A stretch of DNA of 40,359 nt from CAZIIK01 sp964539235 (GTDB lineage: Bacteria; Pseudomonadota; Gammaproteobacteria; Francisellales; CACEW01): assembly GCA_964539235.1 (NCBI GenBank), contig CAZIIK010000052.1, positions 1-40,359 on the forward strand. Direction: 5' to 3'. Positions 8,975-17,188 of this stretch are shown in pieces. Each line of letters begins with the position of its first letter. Within the stretch, counting starts at the first letter, position 1. The notes under the pieces are model-generated. The model was not told the DNA's origin and ran no database searches. It saw only the letters and a list, made by a program, of their open reading frames with translations. The translations under genes were made by a program, and so were the position numbers.

Positions 8975-9874
8975 TTATGGCCTAGCTTGCTGCAACTGCG
9001 CTTCCAACATCAACAAGGCCCCTTCGGTCGGGCCTGCAGCGCGTTACATCAGTCTATCCTGCAACGCCGTGGAAAGATAAGGTTTCACAAACTTCGAAAC
9101 CCCACCCAGCAAGACACACGGTAATGGCACACCTTGTTGTTGCTTGGCGACCAATGCATTAGCCACTTTATCAATCTCCTGCGCTGCCGCTTTTAATAAA
9201 GCTAAAGCGTGCTGATCCCCTTGTTCAGCATATTGCACAATCAACGGTGCAATCTCACCAAATCCTGCAGGTCCAGCCTGATTGACCCAAGTGACAAAGC
9301 GTGGCACGTCAGCAGAAAAGTGATGCAAGATACCCGTTAACAAAGGTGTTGTTGGAATACGCCCATCAATCGATTGCAAGGTTAAACGAACCGCTTCCAT
9401 CCCCAACCAAGCACCGCCACCTTCATCTGCATGCGGGAAACCCCAACCTGCCACTTATTGAGCGTGTTCGCGTTCGATTTGATAACCATTCACACCAGTA
9501 CCAATAATAATGATTGCACCCGGTTGGCCCGCATGTGCACCCAAGCAGGCAATATGTGCATCAGAAACCAAAATACGGGTTTTGAAGTTAGGATGTGGCA
9601 CACTCAAAAAATCGCTGCGTGCCGAACCCACTTCTACACCGGCCATGCCAAATACAACGTGAAACGTATTATTCGGATCGTCATAGGTTGTTTGGCAAGA
9701 CTGTAAAATACTATTCATCGCCTGGTGAATGGAATCCCAAGCTTGAGCAACAGAAGAACTAATATTGCCAGGTCCACCTTTGGCACGGCCAATTAATTCG
9801 CCCTTTTCATCTTCAATACGCACCTGGGTTTTAGTGCCACCACCATCAATACCCACCAAGAAAGTTCGTTGCAT
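8975..9874 (-). pseudogene. nagK: N-acetylglucosamine kinase (BadF/NagK type), interrupted by two in-frame TAA codons
   Basis: First gene of the operon. The reading frame runs about 299 codons, a normal length for BadF/BadG/NagK sugar kinases, but has TAA at 9455-9457 and again at 9044-9046 without any frame change. The N-terminal part has the ATP-binding loop VGIDGGGTKTQ and the phosphate-2 region IIIIGTGVNGYQ. After the first stop the frame continues with WGFPHADEGGGAWLGMEAV, a core NagK motif, then VLLGGVSKFVKPYL. After the second stop it continues with GPTEGALLMLEA, the usual C-terminal helix, and ends with TAA at 8975. A GTG immediately follows the first stop (TAAGTG), so a split two-chain product is conceivable. 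ATG 9874 has a GAG about 8 bases upstream; GTG 9883 and ATG 9880 are alternatives. Most likely a decaying gene, or sequence errors at both sites. Confidence 0.85.
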
Positions 9875-9903
9875 GTACATCACTCAACACAAAAACTCCC
9901 GCG

Positions 9904-9932
9904 AGTATAGACAGCGACCTTAAGCTGGACAA
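9904..9932 (-). promoter_or_regulatory. Sigma-70-type promoter of the amino-sugar operon
   Basis: On the minus strand a TTGTCC -35 box (9927-9932) is followed by a 17-bp spacer and a TATACT -10 box (9904-9909), about 30 bases before the nagK start. It would drive all seven genes down to 2153. Just upstream (about 9936-9959) is an imperfect palindrome with GCG/CGC ends and AT-rich inner parts that could be an operator, but I cannot match it to a known regulator site. No regulator gene is present in the operon. Confidence 0.65.
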
Positions 9933-10027
9933 GGCGCTAAATACGCAAATATTCGCAGGATAATGCAAACTATTCGACGATATTTTTCCTTGAAAATTGA
10001 AACCGTTTAAATCTTACGGTATTTAAA

Positions 10028-11164
10028 ATGAACAGACAGCATTGGCTCACACAACTCACAGAAGCTTTTAAAATAATTCCTGTAACGGCCATTTTAGGAC
10101 CGAGACAATGCGGAAAAACAACATTGGCAAAAGCATACGCTAAAAGCCATACCAATACTCATTTGTTCGACATGGAGGACCCACAAGATCAAGCCATTCT
10201 CGAAGAGCCGCTAACTGCACTATCAAAACTTGAAGGCTTGATCATCATTGATGAAATACAACGCCAACCTGAAATATTCCCTATTATCCGCACTTTGGTT
10301 GACCAAAAACTGAAACAAAAGTATCTCATTTTAGGGAGTGCCTCCCGCGACCTTATTAAGCAATCTTCTGAAACATTAGCTGGCCGCATTTTTCATTTAG
10401 AATTGACACCTTTTAGCTTTATAGAAACCCGGGGGCTCAATCATTTATGGTTACGTGGTGGGTTCCCATTAAGCTATCTCTCGGACTCTAATGAAGACAG
10501 CATGCTCTGGCGCAAACACTATATCCGTACATTTATCGAACGAGATATCCAGCAGCTGGGCATTAACATTCCAGCCAATACACTACACCGCTTCTGGATG
10601 ATGCTGACAGACTACCATGGCAATTTATTCAACGCCTCCGAAATAGGTAGAGCCTTTGGTATTAGTCACATCACAACATGGAAGTATCTCGATATATTAG
10701 TGGGTACATTTATGGTGAGAGAATTACAACCTTGGTTTGAGAATATTTCTAAACGCCAAGTCAAATCACCTAAGATTTATCTACTTGATACCGGCCTATA
10801 CCAAGCTTTCCTAGATATTTCACAACCCGAGCAACTATCACATAGTCGAAAACTTGGTGCATCCTGGGAAGGTTTTGCCCTAGAAGAAGTTATCCGCATT
10901 CATCAAGCCATGCCGGAAGAATGTTTTTTCTGGGCAACACAAGCATCTGCAGAACTCGATTTCTTACTTTTTAGACAAGGAAAACGACTTGGCTTTGAAT
11001 TCAAATATATAGATGCACCCAGCCGCACGAAGTCCATGCTACAGGCCCAGCGTGATCTGAAATTGGATCAACTCACTGTTATATATCCCGGCGAAAAAAC
11101 CTACTCATTGGGCGAAGGCATTGAGGCAATTGGATTGCATACATATCTACAAAAGCATAAATAG
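10028..11164 (+). CDS. AAA ATPase with DUF4143 C-terminal domain
   Basis: Single-gene unit encoding a 378-aa protein with an N-terminal AAA_14-type ATPase and a C-terminal DUF4143 domain. The Walker A is GPRQCGKTT (24-32), Walker B LIIIDEIQ (71-78) and a sensor-like GSASR at 103-107. The C-terminus contains ELDFLLFRQGKRLGFEFKY, an E/D...ExK arrangement resembling PD-(D/E)xK nuclease cores. Proteins of this type are common as solitary, often horizontally acquired, variably present genes; their cellular role is not established. It is inserted between the divergent nag operon and the convergent glmS gene, 27 bases from the glmS stop. Codon use looks more AT-rich than that of glmS. No partner toxin or antitoxin gene is visible. 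Confidence 0.85.
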   Translation: MNRQHWLTQLTEAFKIIPVTAILGPRQCGKTTLAKAYAKSHTNTHLFDMEDPQDQAILEEPLTALSKLEGLIIIDEIQRQPEIFPIIRTLVDQKLKQKYLILGSASRDLIKQSSETLAGRIFHLELTPFSFIETRGLNHLWLRGGFPLSYLSDSNEDSMLWRKHYIRTFIERDIQQLGINIPANTLHRFWMMLTDYHGNLFNASEIGRAFGISHITTWKYLDILVGTFMVRELQPWFENISKRQVKSPKIYLLDTGLYQAFLDISQPEQLSHSRKLGASWEGFALEEVIRIHQAMPEECFFWATQASAELDFLLFRQGKRLGFEFKYIDAPSRTKSMLQAQRDLKLDQLTVIYPGEKTYSLGEGIEAIGLHTYLQKHK

Positions 11165-11191
11165 ATAGCAATATCACCCAAACCCTAGAAC

Positions 11192-13018
11192 TCACTCCAC
11201 CGTCACACTTTTTGCCAAATTCCGCGGTTGGTCGACATCCGTGCCTTTTAATACCGCCACATGATAAGACAATAATTGCAACGGCACCGTATATAAAATC
11301 GGCGCCAGGTCGATATCGATCTGTGGCACTGAAATGGTTTCACCCGAAACAGATAAATGCTGACCAATAGTCTCATCGGCAAATAGGATCAGGCAGCCAC
11401 CACGCGCTTGCACTTCCTGCAAATTCGACTCTAGCTTCTCTAACAAGTGATCATCCGGCGCAATCGCAATCACGGGCATTTCTTCATCAATCAACGCCAA
11501 AGGTCCGTGCTTCAATTCTCCAGCCGGGTAGCCTTCTGCATGAATATACGAAATCTCTTTTAATTTGAGCGCACCCTCTAAGGCAATCGGAAAATGCAAA
11601 CCGCGCCCCAAAAATAATGCATGATGTTTGTCAATAAAACGCTCTGCCAATTGCTGAATACGGCCTTCCAACGCCAAAGCTTGTTGAAGCTTATGCGGTA
11701 GGCTTGCCAATGCTTGTAGCCGTTGGCCGACTTGTGCCACATCACCTTTAAGTTGCACAAAAGCGGTACATAGCAGATATAAAGCCGTTAGCTGTGCCGT
11801 AAATGCTTTGGTGGATGCCACACCAATTTCAGGTCCGGCCTGTGTTAACAACACCCAATCAGACTCACGCACCAAAGAGCTGGTTGGTACGTTGCATACC
11901 GTCATGGTCGCCGCATACTGCTTCTCTTTTGCTTGTCGTAACGCTGCTAAAGTATCTGCGGTTTCACCTGATTGAGAGATCGTCAGCAACAATGTTTTGG
12001 GCGGCACGACAACAGAGCGGTAACGCAGCTCACTGGCAATCTCAACATCGCAGGGAATACCCGCCCAATCTTCAAACCAATATTTTGCCGTTAAGCCCGC
12101 GTGATAGCTGGTACCGCAAGCCACAATACGCACACGCTCAAGCGTTGGTAATACATCTAATATTTCTGGACCAAAACGCTCGATATCGATCTGCTCATTG
12201 GCGATATACCCGCTGGCGGTGCGTTGAATCGCCTCCGGTTGTTCATGCACTTCTTTCAACATGAAATGTTTGTAATGCCCACGCGACGCCGCATCAGCTG
12301 AGGCATCCTGTTCCTCAACAGGTCGATAGACAATGTCACCAGCCGCATCAAAAATATTCAACTGATCGAGATGGATATGTGCCACATCGCCTTCTTCCAA
12401 GTAAATAAAACGACTGGTAACCGGCAATAAGGACAAACTATCTGATGCAACGAAAGTTTCACCCACACCTAATCCAATCACCAATGGAGAACCACTGCGC
12501 ACTACAACAAGTTCATCGGGAAAATCGCGGTGCATCACCGCCAAAGCATAAGTACCTTGCAGCTGTGGCACGACTGCTTGCACTGCTTCCAACAGACTCA
12601 TGCCACTGGTAACAGCAGCGTCGATCATATACACCACCACTTCAGTATCTGTATCCGAGTGGAATTCACGGCCTCCGGCGATTTGAGCAGATTTCAAAGC
12701 CTGATAATTTTCGACAATACCGTTATGCACCATCACCATTCGATCTGCCGCCATATGTGGATGGGCATTTTGCTCACTTGGCGCACCATGGGTGGCCCAA
12801 CGGGTATGTGCAATGCCTACGCACCCTGACAACTCATGTGAAGACAGTGCATCGACCAAACGTTCTACTTTGCCGACAGCACGCACACGCTCAATGGCAT
12901 TTGCCTCTGCAACGGCCACACCGGCAGAGTCGTAACCGCGGTACTCGAGTCTTTTCAAACCTTCGAGCAAAATCGGCAAAATGGGTCTTTTTGCAATACC
13001 ACCGACAATCCCACACAT
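11192..13018 (-). CDS. glmS: Glutamine-fructose-6-phosphate aminotransferase (isomerizing)
   Basis: GlmS makes glucosamine-6-phosphate from fructose-6-P and glutamine, the entry step of UDP-GlcNAc synthesis. At 608 aa it matches the E. coli protein. The N-terminal glutaminase begins MCGIVGG with Cys2 as nucleophile and has RLEYRGYDSAG, AHTRWATHG and HNGIVEN. Two SIS domains follow, with CGTSYHAG, SQSGETADTL, VASTKAFTAQ, RGLHFPIALEGALKLKE and the C-terminal PRNLAKSVTVE. The start overlaps the glmU stop by one base (TAATG), so the two are translationally coupled. Its product can be reversed by the NagB-II enzyme of the neighbouring operon, so futile cycling must be prevented. I see no GlmZ-type or ribozyme control element; the gene has no separate leader. 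Confidence 0.97.
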   Translation of the reverse strand: MCGIVGGIAKRPILPILLEGLKRLEYRGYDSAGVAVAEANAIERVRAVGKVERLVDALSSHELSGCVGIAHTRWATHGAPSEQNAHPHMAADRMVMVHNGIVENYQALKSAQIAGGREFHSDTDTEVVVYMIDAAVTSGMSLLEAVQAVVPQLQGTYALAVMHRDFPDELVVVRSGSPLVIGLGVGETFVASDSLSLLPVTSRFIYLEEGDVAHIHLDQLNIFDAAGDIVYRPVEEQDASADAASRGHYKHFMLKEVHEQPEAIQRTASGYIANEQIDIERFGPEILDVLPTLERVRIVACGTSYHAGLTAKYWFEDWAGIPCDVEIASELRYRSVVVPPKTLLLTISQSGETADTLAALRQAKEKQYAATMTVCNVPTSSLVRESDWVLLTQAGPEIGVASTKAFTAQLTALYLLCTAFVQLKGDVAQVGQRLQALASLPHKLQQALALEGRIQQLAERFIDKHHALFLGRGLHFPIALEGALKLKEISYIHAEGYPAGELKHGPLALIDEEMPVIAIAPDDHLLEKLESNLQEVQARGGCLILFADETIGQHLSVSGETISVPQIDIDLAPILYTVPLQLLSYHVAVLKGTDVDQPRNLAKSVTVE

Positions 13019-14397
13019 TATTCAACTTCCTCGCATGTTGCTTTTTGCGGACGCTGCCAGTCGGCAATTTCGGTTTGTTTAACGCGAGACAATGCCAAAT
13101 GGCCATCTGTTACCGATTTTGTAATCGTCGAACCCGCACCAACTGTTGCATTTTTGCCCACAGTCACGGGTGCGACTAACTGGCAATCAGAGCCAATAAA
13201 TGCCCCAGACTCAATGATGGTTTGGTGTTTATTGGCGCCATCGTAATTGCACGTAATCACACCAGCACCGACATTAACCGAGGCACCGATTTGCGCGTCA
13301 CCGATATAACTCAAGTGATTAACCTTAGTACCGGAACCCAACTGCGCATTCTTAATTTCGACAAAATTACCCACCTTGGTTGCAGTGTCTAATTGAGTAC
13401 CAGGACGAATGCGAGCAAATGGACCGACTTCGGCGTTCTCACCCACCACGCAATCTTCCAACACACAGTGCGAGTTCACCACGGCACCCGGCGCCAAAAT
13501 CACATTCTTCAAAGTACAAAATGGCCCGATATAACAGTCTTCTGCTAACTGCACATCGCCTTCTAACACCACATTCACGTCGATGATGCAGTCACGCGCA
13601 GGCGTCACCTGACCCCGAACATCGACACGTGCCGGGTCCATCAAGGTCACGCCCGATGCCATTAACGTTTCAGCTTGCCAACGTTGATAAATTGCTTCCA
13701 TCTTAGCCAACTCTGCACGGCTGTTTGCACCATAAATCTCTTCTATAGCTTTAGGCTTTGACACATTAACGCCAACTTGATCTTCACGCGCGAACCCGAC
13801 GATATCGGTTAGGTAATATTCTTGCTGCGCATTGTGATTATTGAGTTTTGGCAACCACGTCTTTAACAAATGGCCTGGCACGCAATAAATACCCGTATTA
13901 ATCTCTTTGATCTGTTTCTCTAAATCTGAAGCATCTTTTTCTTCAATGATATTGTGCACCTGACGATATTCATCACGCACAATGCGTCCCAAACCCGTAG
14001 GATCTTTAACGACTGCAGTTAATAGCCCTAATTGACCAGGGCCTGTTGAATCAACCAAATGGGATAAAGTCTCCAAGCCAATTAATGGCACATCACCATA
14101 CAAAATCAGGACTTGGTTAGCCGTATTCAGATGCGGCAAAGTTTGTTGCACTGCATGACCTGTGCCGAGACGTTCACGCTGTTCAACCCAGGTAATATCG
14201 TAACCATCCATGACGGATTTGACATGATCACCCATATGACCACGAACAACAATAATTTGTTCCGCCTGCAGACCTTGAACCGTATCAATCACATGCGCCA
14301 ATAAAGGTTTTCCAGCCAATGGGTGCAGAACTTTCGGCGTTTTCGACCGCATCCGTGTACCTTCACCACCCGCCAAAATGACTACGCTTAAACCCAC
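13018..14397 (-). CDS. glmU: Bifunctional GlcN-1-P acetyltransferase / GlcNAc-1-P uridyltransferase
   Basis: GlmU acetylates GlcN-1-P and then joins GlcNAc-1-P to UTP, giving UDP-GlcNAc. The N-terminal pyrophosphorylase has LAGGEGTRM (8-16), TPKVLHPLAGKPLL and YGDVPLI. The C-terminal left-handed beta helix shows repeated hexapeptides with GPFARIRPGTQLD, VNHLSYIGDA and GAGVITCNYDGANKH, the acetyltransferase core. I place the start at GTG 14397, because LSVVILAGG then begins at residue 3 as in the family and GAGAGAAG lies upstream. In-frame ATGs at 14430 and 14439 would add 11-14 untypical residues. The uridyltransferase half could use GlcNAc-1-P from the NahK-like kinase of the salvage operon, an inferred shortcut. 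Confidence 0.96.
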   Translation of the reverse strand: MGLSVVILAGGEGTRMRSKTPKVLHPLAGKPLLAHVIDTVQGLQAEQIIVVRGHMGDHVKSVMDGYDITWVEQRERLGTGHAVQQTLPHLNTANQVLILYGDVPLIGLETLSHLVDSTGPGQLGLLTAVVKDPTGLGRIVRDEYRQVHNIIEEKDASDLEKQIKEINTGIYCVPGHLLKTWLPKLNNHNAQQEYYLTDIVGFAREDQVGVNVSKPKAIEEIYGANSRAELAKMEAIYQRWQAETLMASGVTLMDPARVDVRGQVTPARDCIIDVNVVLEGDVQLAEDCYIGPFCTLKNVILAPGAVVNSHCVLEDCVVGENAEVGPFARIRPGTQLDTATKVGNFVEIKNAQLGSGTKVNHLSYIGDAQIGASVNVGAGVITCNYDGANKHQTIIESGAFIGSDCQLVAPVTVGKNATVGAGSTITKSVTDGHLALSRVKQTEIADWQRPQKATCEEVE

Positions 14398-14513
14398 AGC
14401 ACTTCTCTCTTTGCATGAAAACCGCGCCATTGTAATCAAGCGGTTTATATAAAGCCACGTGGGCAGACTATGGGGTGTAATGATAGCGACCGCTCCTTTA
14501 CACGACCGAAATC

Positions 14514-14571
14514 TGGCACAATTAAATTAATTGTGCCAGAATTGTGCCAAAAACAGCCAGTAATTGTGCCA
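14514..14571. promoter_or_regulatory. Phased operator-like repeats upstream of the Fic gene
   Basis: A perfect inverted repeat with 12-base arms (TGGCACAATTAA and its complement, one-base centre) spans 14514-14538. Its right half AATTGTGCCA at 14529-14538 recurs as exact direct copies at 14540-14549 and 14562-14571. Offsets of 11 and 22 bases put all three copies on the same face of the helix. The last copy ends one base before the Fic start codon. The downstream protein starts with a winged-helix-like domain, so autoregulation is the simplest reading. The array lies about 120 bases upstream of glmU, on the divergent side. Confidence 0.75.
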
Positions 14572-14572
14572 A

Positions 14573-15916
14573 ATGAATAACACAGACCTTGTTTTACAAA
14601 CGATTAAAGCTTATGAAGAACCCTGCTCTATTAGTCAAATATTGCACAAAAACAAAGCGTTATCACGTCGCAGCGTACAACGAATATTACTAGAATTGAT
14701 CCACAACAAACGTATTCATGTAGTAGGGTCGGGCAGAAATCGTCGATATCAAGCTTTAGCGTTGAACAAAACCAATGACTTATTCCCGACAAGCATTCCG
14801 TTATCAGAAGAAGCAAAATTAGCCTTAGCTTACGTTGATCAACCTCCAACCGCACGCAAACCTACCGCCTATAACCTAGAATTTCTAGAGTCTTACCAAC
14901 CTAACCAGTCATGGTATCTATCCGCATCGACACGCCACCAACTACATCATATGGGCCAAACACCACATATCGATCAGCCCGCGGGCACTTATAGTCGCAA
15001 AATATTGGGCAGGCTGCTGATTGATCTATCTTGGGCATCTAGCCACTTAGAAGGCAATACATATTCCCGACTTGATACACTTCATCTGATTAAAGATGGC
15101 AACATACCTGATAACAAAACCCAAATAGAAACCCAAATGATTCTCAATCATAAATCTGCCATCGAACTTTTGACCGAACATACAGAGAATATTGCCTTCA
15201 ATCGCTACACCTTGCTGAACTTGCATGGTGCACTCTCACAGAATTTATTACCCAATCCTTCCGACGAAGCCAGACTCAGAACTCAAACGGTAGAAATTGG
15301 TCGCAGCACCTATAAACCCTTATCTGTACCACAAAAAATCGAAGAAATTTTCGACATGCTGTTAACAAAAGCTGCTGCGATCAAAGATCCTTTTGAACAA
15401 TCCTTCTTCATCATGGTCCAATTGCCATATCTTCAACCATTCACTGACGTCAATAAACGAACATCTCGCCTAGCTGCCAATATTCCACTTATGCATCACA
15501 ATTTATGCCCACTGACTTTCTTAGATGTCTCCGAAAAGGCCTACAGCCGTGCAATACTCGCCATCTATGAATTAAATAGCATTGATTTATTACGAGATCT
15601 CTATGTATGGGCATATGAACGTTCCAGTCAAACTTATCTTGCGATCAAAAGAGATTTGTCTGACCCAGACCCTCTGCGCCTTAAATACCACACATTCATT
15701 CGCCATAGCATTTCTAATATGGTGCGTGAGAATTTACGGCCCACTACGCCAAACATTGCAAAAATCTGTCAATTAGACATTTCAGACCCTCATGAAGCCA
15801 GACAAGTAGAAGCGTTGCTACACGATGAATTTCGACGCCTTCACGAAGGCAATATTGGACGCTATGGCCTCCGATTAAGTGAGTATCAAGCCTGGCTCAC
15901 TCACCAAGAAAATTGA
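14573..15916 (+). CDS. Fic-domain protein with N-terminal winged helix, Gln in place of catalytic His
   Basis: A 447-aa protein from ATG 14573; an upstream in-frame TTG at 14564 lies inside the last operator repeat and is less likely. The first 65 residues look like a winged helix-turn-helix (SISQILHKNKALSRRSVQRI, then a basic wing GSGRNRRYQ). A Fic inhibitory-type motif SSHLEGN lies near residues 156-162, the (S/T)xxxE(G/N) pattern of class II self-inhibited Fic proteins. The Fic core reads LQPFTDVNKRTSR near 287-299; the usual HPFxDGNxR His is Gln here and the Gly is Val. The rest of the core (F, D, N, K/R) is kept, so it is a Fic fold but perhaps not a standard AMP-transferase. No Shine-Dalgarno sequence is evident. 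Its TGA abuts the convergent murA stop with no gap. Likely an acquired gene set into a cell-wall cluster. Confidence 0.85.
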   Translation: MNNTDLVLQTIKAYEEPCSISQILHKNKALSRRSVQRILLELIHNKRIHVVGSGRNRRYQALALNKTNDLFPTSIPLSEEAKLALAYVDQPPTARKPTAYNLEFLESYQPNQSWYLSASTRHQLHHMGQTPHIDQPAGTYSRKILGRLLIDLSWASSHLEGNTYSRLDTLHLIKDGNIPDNKTQIETQMILNHKSAIELLTEHTENIAFNRYTLLNLHGALSQNLLPNPSDEARLRTQTVEIGRSTYKPLSVPQKIEEIFDMLLTKAAAIKDPFEQSFFIMVQLPYLQPFTDVNKRTSRLAANIPLMHHNLCPLTFLDVSEKAYSRAILAIYELNSIDLLRDLYVWAYERSSQTYLAIKRDLSDPDPLRLKYHTFIRHSISNMVRENLRPTTPNIAKICQLDISDPHEARQVEALLHDEFRRLHEGNIGRYGLRLSEYQAWLTHQEN

Positions 15917-17188
15917 TCACTCCACCACGCGACGAATATCGGCACCTAAGCGCGATAATTTTTCTTCCAAGAATTCATAGCCACGATCCATGTGATGCAC
16001 ACCATCAATCGTCGTCACACCTTCCGCCACTAAACCGGCTAATACCAAGCAGGCTGACGCACGCAAATCACTGGCTGTTACCGGCGCACCTAATAAACGG
16101 TGCACACCTGCCGACATCGCCGTGTCGCCTTTGACGCGAATATTGGCGCCTAAACGCAACAATTCCGGCACATGCATAAAGCGATTTTCGAACACTGTTT
16201 CACTCACCATGCCAATACCTGATGCCACCGTATTCATCGCCATCATTTGCGCCTGCATATCGGTGGCAAATCCTGGGTAAGGCGCTGTTTCAACCGTAAC
16301 CGCACGCAGCATACGATCACGCATATCCAAACTCACGGCATTGTCATACAGCCGCACTTTGGCACCCGCTTCTCTAAGCTTTTGTAGAATCAACGGCATT
16401 TTCTCTGGCACCACACCTTTCACCGTGACATCACCATCGGTCATTGCAGCTGCCACTAAATAAGTCCCAGCCTCAATGCGATCAAAAATCACCGCATGCT
16501 CGGCTGCATGCAAACGATCCACACCCGTGATATGCAACGTACTGGTGCCCAAACCCTCGATTTTGGCGCCCATTTTTTGCAAAAAATGCCCCAAGTCTTG
16601 GACTTCTGGTTCTTGCGCCGCATTTTGGATAGTGGTCACACCCTCAGCTAAAGTCGCCGCCATCATGAGATTTTCCGTACCCGTTACACTAACGCAGGGC
16701 ATGGTAATATTCGCACCTTTCAAACCGCCGGATACCGTGGCACAGATAAAACCTTGTTTGAGTTCGATGTCCGCACCCATGGCTTTCAGGCCATCCAAAT
16801 GGAAATTAATCGGCCGTGATCCAATGGCACAACCACCTGGCAAGGCAACTTTTGCTTCGTGAAAACGCGCCAATATTGGACCTAACACCACAACAGAAGC
16901 ACGCATAGCTTTTACCAAATCATATGATACCGATAGATTAGACAATTCCGCCGCATTAATCTCAATGTCATTGGCACCGAGCAATTTAAATCGTCCACCT
17001 AAGTCTGCAATCAACTGTATCATCAACACAATATCGTCGAGGTGAGGGACGTTACGCAACACGACCTGTTCTGGGCACAGCAAGGTTGCCGCTAAAATCT
17101 TCAGCGCTGCATTCTTCGCACCGGCAATGTGCACTTCACCGTAAAGTGGAATGCCGCCTTCAATCAATAACTTCTCAACAGCTGCCAT
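15917..17188 (-). CDS. murA: UDP-N-acetylglucosamine 1-carboxyvinyltransferase
   Basis: MurA transfers enolpyruvate from PEP to UDP-GlcNAc, the first committed step of peptidoglycan synthesis. The 423-aa protein has AGAKNAALKILAATLL with Lys25 and Asn26, MRASVVVLGPILARF, and the active loop LPGGCAIGSRPINFHL with Cys120, the residue alkylated by fosfomycin, so it is predicted to be sensitive to that inhibitor. Later motifs are ATLAEGVTTIQNAAQEPEV, DRIEAGTYLVAAAMT and PYPGFATDMQAQ. It starts directly after the ibaG stop (no intervening bases), the last gene of the mlaFEDCB-ibaG-murA series, as in E. coli. Its terminal TGA touches the Fic gene's stop, so no terminator sits between them. Confidence 0.97.
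   Translation of the reverse strand: MAAVEKLLIEGGIPLYGEVHIAGAKNAALKILAATLLCPEQVVLRNVPHLDDIVLMIQLIADLGGRFKLLGANDIEINAAELSNLSVSYDLVKAMRASVVVLGPILARFHEAKVALPGGCAIGSRPINFHLDGLKAMGADIELKQGFICATVSGGLKGANITMPCVSVTGTENLMMAATLAEGVTTIQNAAQEPEVQDLGHFLQKMGAKIEGLGTSTLHITGVDRLHAAEHAVIFDRIEAGTYLVAAAMTDGDVTVKGVVPEKMPLILQKLREAGAKVRLYDNAVSLDMRDRMLRAVTVETAPYPGFATDMQAQMMAMNTVASGIGMVSETVFENRFMHVPELLRLGANIRVKGDTAMSAGVHRLLGAPVTASDLRASACLVLAGLVAEGVTTIDGVHHMDRGYEFLEEKLSRLGADIRRVVE

Noticed and set aside
8975..9874. Genetic-code change (TAA as sense codon) to explain nagK
   Set aside because: TAA ends several intact genes here at the correct family length, including lptC, hpf, rpmG and nrdR.
11578..13179. glmS-specific ribozyme or small-RNA site, and overlapping antisense frames
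   Set aside because: glmS is preceded directly by glmU with a one-base overlap, which leaves no leader for a riboswitch. The antisense frames have no family features.
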